Shown: positions 60,345 through 64,000 of the stretch, one piece after another
Layout: every line of letters starts with the position of its first letter
How positions within the stretch are numbered: the first letter of the stretch is position 1
Source: Rhabdophis nuchalis
Lineage: Eukaryota > Chordata > Lepidosauria > Squamata > Natricidae
Length of the DNA stretch: 64,000 nt
NCBI GenBank assembly: GCA_039707465.1
Contig: CM077652.1
Span: forward strand, 38,825,118 to 38,889,117
Direction: 5' to 3'
The notes under the pieces: model-generated
Databases searched by the model: none
Seen by the model: the letters and a program-made list of their open reading frames with translations, nothing else
What the model was told of the DNA's origin: nothing
Position numbers and translations under genes: made by a program

Positions 60345-62760
60345 GTTTAACCGGGCATTCCATCAGCCACGGGCCCAGGGTAGGGTGGTGGTGGTTGTTA
60401 TTAAGGAGAGTCTAGAGCCGAGGGAGACCACTGTGCCGCAGACGTCCGGTTGTGAGTCCCTATGTGTGAGGTGGGGTTGCGGGAGGCAGTTGGGCTTGTT
60501 GATTGTGTACCTGGCTCCCCGCTACATATCAGCAGCCCTGCCCGAGCTTCTCGATGTGATAGCCGAGGTGGCGGTTGACACCCCCAGACTGTTAGTCATG
60601 GGGGATTTCAACCTGCCATCAGTAGGCGAAGCATCCGAGACAGCCCGGGAGTTCATGGCTTCCATGACAGCCATGGACCTGACCCAACTAGTTCACGACC
60701 CCACACATACCGGGACACACACACTGGATTTGGTTTTCGTCTCCGGCCAGTGGATGAGTGATCTTGGATTAGGGGATTTAGTCATCGAGCCCCTGTCATG
60801 GTCAGATCACTCTCTCCTCCGGCTCGACTTTCCAACCACTACTCCCCACCGCGGGGAGGCGGAACCAGAAATGTTAAGGTGGTTTTGCTTCAGGCGCCTG
60901 ATGGACCCAGAGAGGTTCCAGACGGAGCTTGGGCCAATACCTGAGACCCTGACCCGTGACTCGACTGATGACCTAGTGGCCGCCTGGAATAGTGCGGCCA
61001 TGGGGGTCCTGGATCGGCCGTACCCTTGCGGCCTCTCACTCGGCACCGATCCACCTTGGCTCCCTGGTTTTCCGAGGAGCTGAGGGTGATGAAGCGCCGA
61101 AAGAGATGCCTAGAGAGCATTTGGAGGTCCACTCGCACTGAATCCGACCGGACACGGGTAAGGTTGCATTTGCGGACCTACCTTATGGCGATAAGAGCGG
61201 CGAAGCGGAATTACCTCTCCGCCCTTATCGCATCTGCAGATAACCGCCCTGCTGCCCTGTTTAGAGTGACCCGCTCCCTTCTTCACCAGAGGCCGCGGGA
61301 AGCTCTTTTACAGGGTCGTGCAGAGGAATTTGGGTTATATCTGCATGATAAAACCGTTCAGATCCAGAGCAAGTTGGCCTCCGATTGGGATAGTCTGGGC
61401 GGACTGACGGACGCAGGTCTTGAGACCGTTATTTGGGAGGAGTTTGATCCTGTGACTCCTGATGACATGGACAGGATACTGGGACAGCTGAATGCCACCA
61501 CATGTTTATTGGACCCGTGTCCCTCCTGGCTAGTACTGGCCTCCCGGGAGGTTACACGAGGCTGGCTCCAGGGAATTGTAAACACTTCCTTGGGTGAGGG
61601 GCTCCTACTGGCCGCCTTGAAAGAGGCGGTCGTGAGGCCCCTCCTCAAGAAGCCCTCCCTGGACCCAGCTGTGTTAGCCAACTATCGTCCGGTCTCCAAC
61701 CTTCGCTTTCTTGTGAAGTTTGTTGAGAGTGTGGTGGCACGACAGCTCCCCGGCACCTGAAGGAAACTGTCTATCTAGACTCGCGCCAGTCCGGTTTCCG
61801 GCCTGGGTAAAGCACAGAGAAGGCATTGGTCACCTTGGTGGATGATCTCTGGAGGGCTCGAGATAGAGGTCATTCCTCTATCCTGGTCCTATTAGATCTC
61901 TCGGCGGCTTTCGATACCATCGACCATGGTATCCTTTTGCACCGGCTGGAGGGGCTGGGGTTGGGAGGCACCGTTCTGCGGTGGTTCTCCTCCTACCTCT
62001 CCGACTGGTCGCAATTTGTGTTGGCAGGAGGACAGAGGTCGACGTCTAGGCCCCTCACATGTGGGGTGCCTCAGGGGTTGGTCCTCTCACCCCTCCTGTT
62101 CAACATCTACATGAAGCCACTGGGTGAGATCATCCGTGGTTTTGGGGTAGAATTCCATCAGTACGCTGATGACACCCAGCTGTACATCTCTACCCCTGAC
62201 CACCCCAACAATGCCGTTGAAGTGATGTCCACGAGGCCTGGAGGCCATGCGAGCCTGGATGGGGAGAAACAGGCTTCAACTCAACCCGTCCAAGACCGCC
62301 TCCTACCACATACCTCCCTTCGACCTGTCCGCTCTCACAGGGTGGGCCTCCTCAGGGTGCCGTCTGCCAGACAATGCTGGCTGGCGGCCCCCAGAGCGAG
62401 AGCCTTCTCTGTGGCAGCCCTGCCCTCTGGAATGGCCTACCACCCGACCTTCGCACGATCACTGACTTGCGCCTCTTCCGCCGGGTTCTAAAAACATACC
62501 TCTTTCACTAGGCCGGCCTGGCATAGCTCTAAATTTTAATCTTATTTTATAAATGGGTTTTAATTGATAATTTTAGCACGGGTTCAACTTAATTTAATTT
62601 ATTTTTAATATTTCTGTATTTATTGTTTTTTACATTTTATTCCTTTCCTGTGCACCGCCCTGAGTCCCGTTGGGAGATAGGTGCGGTATATAAATTAGAC
62701 AGACCGACCGACCGACCGACCGACCGACCGAATGAATGAATGAATGAATGAATGAATTGT
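60345..62760 (+). mobile_element. L2-group LINE inserted in L1 ORF2, internally deleted
   Basis: Plus strand, starting in the endonuclease (VVVVIKESLEPRETTVPQTS): VMGDFNLPSVGEASETAREF, SWSDHSLLRLDFP, a frameshift near 61080, linker and RT start (61026-61760), a frameshift near 61760, then LDLSAAFDTIDHG and FHQYADDTQLYIS (Q replaces the usual L). The C-terminal middle is missing: STQPVQD joins directly to RLLPHTSLRPVRSHR. Its tail is (ACCG)n at 62699-62731 then (AATG)n at 62732-62757. Confidence 0.88.
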
Positions 62761-62800
62761 CTTTTTCTTGGACGGAAGATTAAGGCCATTAATATTTGTG
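62761..62800 (-). pseudogene. L1 ORF2 N-terminal stub right of the L2 insertion
   Basis: Minus strand reads NINGLNLPSKKKTI, the conserved NxNGL start of L1 endonuclease. The L2 insertion therefore falls about 14 codons into this block and separates it from CLQEVHIRK at 60328. Confidence 0.75.
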
Positions 62801-62899
62801 GAAAACAGGCGGATTCCCTCTCTCCCGACCCTCTTTGCTTGAAGTCCCTTGATCTCGTTTCAATCTGATGGTGTGGTGCCTTTCCATTTAATGTTTTTC

Positions 62900-63893
62900 C
62901 TTCCTCTGCTGTCTTTATGTCTTGGCCATTGGGGTTCTGCGTCATTTTCTCCTGTGATAGTTCCTCTTCACTTTTGGTTCCATCATCTTCTCCCTCGCTT
63001 TCAGGATTATTTAAAGATTGTTGTGATTTTAAGAACTCATGCCTCTTGGAAGGAGACCAATTTAATTCGTTGATCCTGCCATGTAAATGTTAGGCCCTCC
63101 GGGAGACGCCACCTGTATCAGATTCCTTGCTGCATCAGATATGTAGTGAGGCAGTCATAGTTCCTCCTACACTCCCTCACGTTTCTTGGCACTTGGGGCA
63201 GGATTGTAAGTTTGCTCCCTCTATATGTGTATGTTTGCTCTCTGACTTTCCTGAGGATTTCCTCCCATATAGATTTCTTAGTTAATTTTACATGCATCTC
63301 TCGGGGGAGATTGTGGCATCGAGCGTAAGATGTATAGATGCAGAAAACGTCATCGATATGTCTGGCTACTCAGATCGATTGATTTTAAGAATGCCCGCAA
63401 TGATTTCTTCCATCACCTCTTCAACTTTTTCTTGTTTATCGTCTATCACATCTTGAAAACGTATGAAATATCTGGAGCGGTCCATTTCCAAGAATAAGAT
63501 CTCGTCTTCCATCTTTTTTTCTGCCATGAGATGACGATTTTCATTATGCTCTACTTTGTTTTCCGTCTTTAACACTTTTATCTTCCATCGTTAGAAGTCG
63601 CTCTTCATGGTTTGCCAGGTGCGTATGGATTTCTTCAAATTTATTGTGAAACTGCTGCATCTCCATCATTAATGTATCTACCTTTTCCATCAGATTTTCT
63701 AGTGCTTTAGCTGTTGTCTCTTGGTTCTTTGTAAGAATATCTTGAATCCCCTGTAGAGTGTCTTGTAAGGCTTGAGACATGGCTGGTGCTTTCCCCGCTG
63801 CTGAGAGGTCTTCTATAGATTTCCTGGTTGCCACTGGGGAAGATGTCAAGGCAGATGTGGTTGGTATCTTTTTTTTTAGAGCAGTGGTCATTG
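62900..63893 (-). pseudogene. L1 ORF1
   Basis: Minus strand. 63544-63891 is a coiled-coil-rich lead (MTTALKKKIPTTSALTSSPV, ETTAKALENLMEKVDTLMME, FHNKFEEIHTHLANHEERLL). 63366-63575, in another frame, has the RRM start LEMDRSRYFIRFQDVIDDKQ. The C-terminal domain (REMHVKLTKKSIWEEIL-type sequence near 63260-63310) is in a third frame. Frameshifts near 63560 and 63360 disable it. The start ATG is at 63891-63889. Confidence 0.8.
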
Positions 63894-64000
63894 TGGCCAG
63901 TAATGATATTTACTTAACCACTCAAATGGCTAGTCTAATTAATCTAATTGTTTAGTGCGTAGTTACATGTCAAAATAATAGCTGATATCTGAATAATGTG

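Larger units (their letters stand above)
56917..64000 (-). mobile_element. Near full-length L1 (runs off right edge) carrying two L2 insertions
   Basis: Minus strand: ORF1 at about 62900-63893, ORF2 from about 62800 leftward to 56996, and a 3' end near 56917. ORF2 is split by an L2 (60345-62760) inside the endonuclease start and by an L2 tail (59247-59365) between endonuclease and RT. It carries several frameshifts and is inactive. It belongs to a different L1 subfamily from the copy at 54766-56745, judging by its ORF1. Confidence 0.88.

Noticed and set aside
1..64000. CRISPR arrays, operons, phage or plasmid features
   Set aside because: None present. Spliced genes and vertebrate retroelements identify eukaryotic nuclear DNA.

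Overview
The window is nuclear DNA of a vertebrate, most likely a squamate reptile (snake or lizard). It has spliced vertebrate genes, and almost everything else is young to middle-aged transposable elements. The mix is CR1/L2-group LINEs with microsatellite tails, L1, Penelope-like elements, a DIRS tyrosine-recombinase element, a Ty3/gypsy element and hAT-type non-autonomous elements. No bacterial features, CRISPR arrays or operons are present. The species call is an inference from the repeat mix.

Two host genes lie head to head around a CpG island at about 16100-17350. On the minus strand is the 5' part of CHTF18 (alternative clamp-loader subunit): seven coding exons between 16599 and 1939, with the gene running off the left edge before its AAA+ ATPase exons. 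On the plus strand is complete RPUSD1 (RluA-family pseudouridine synthase): five coding exons from 20397 to 43756 that splice in frame to 302 residues. The two also sit back to back in human (16p13.3), which supports both assignments. The shared promoter carries ETS-type motifs and an inverted CCAAT box.

Layout. 1-16599: CHTF18 exons with introns holding L2 fragments, a foldback around a tRNA-like sequence, a gypsy LTR-gag-protease stub fused to an L2, Penelope remnants and two hAT-type elements. 16600-20396: promoter and RPUSD1 5' region. 21290-39394: RPUSD1 intron 2, 18.1 kb, packed with nested elements including a nearly full-length L2 split by an L1, and a solo LTR inside another LINE. 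39395-43756: RPUSD1 exons 3-5, with a long inverted repeat in intron 4. 43757-64000: intergenic, dominated by a DIRS element (about 46080-56916) split by an L2 and by an L1, the latter flanked by 18-bp target-site duplications. That L1 holds an L2 with an uninterrupted 1082-codon ORF. A near full-length L1 with its own L2 inserts follows to the right edge.

I found no new multi-gene system. The most unusual signals are three short snap-back (inverted) duplications inside separate LINE copies, a gypsy-protease/L2 junction on shared bases, gag frame breaks lying at poly-C runs, a foldback with a tRNA-like loop, and a possible cordon-bleu-like retrocopy fused to an L1-like 5' end.
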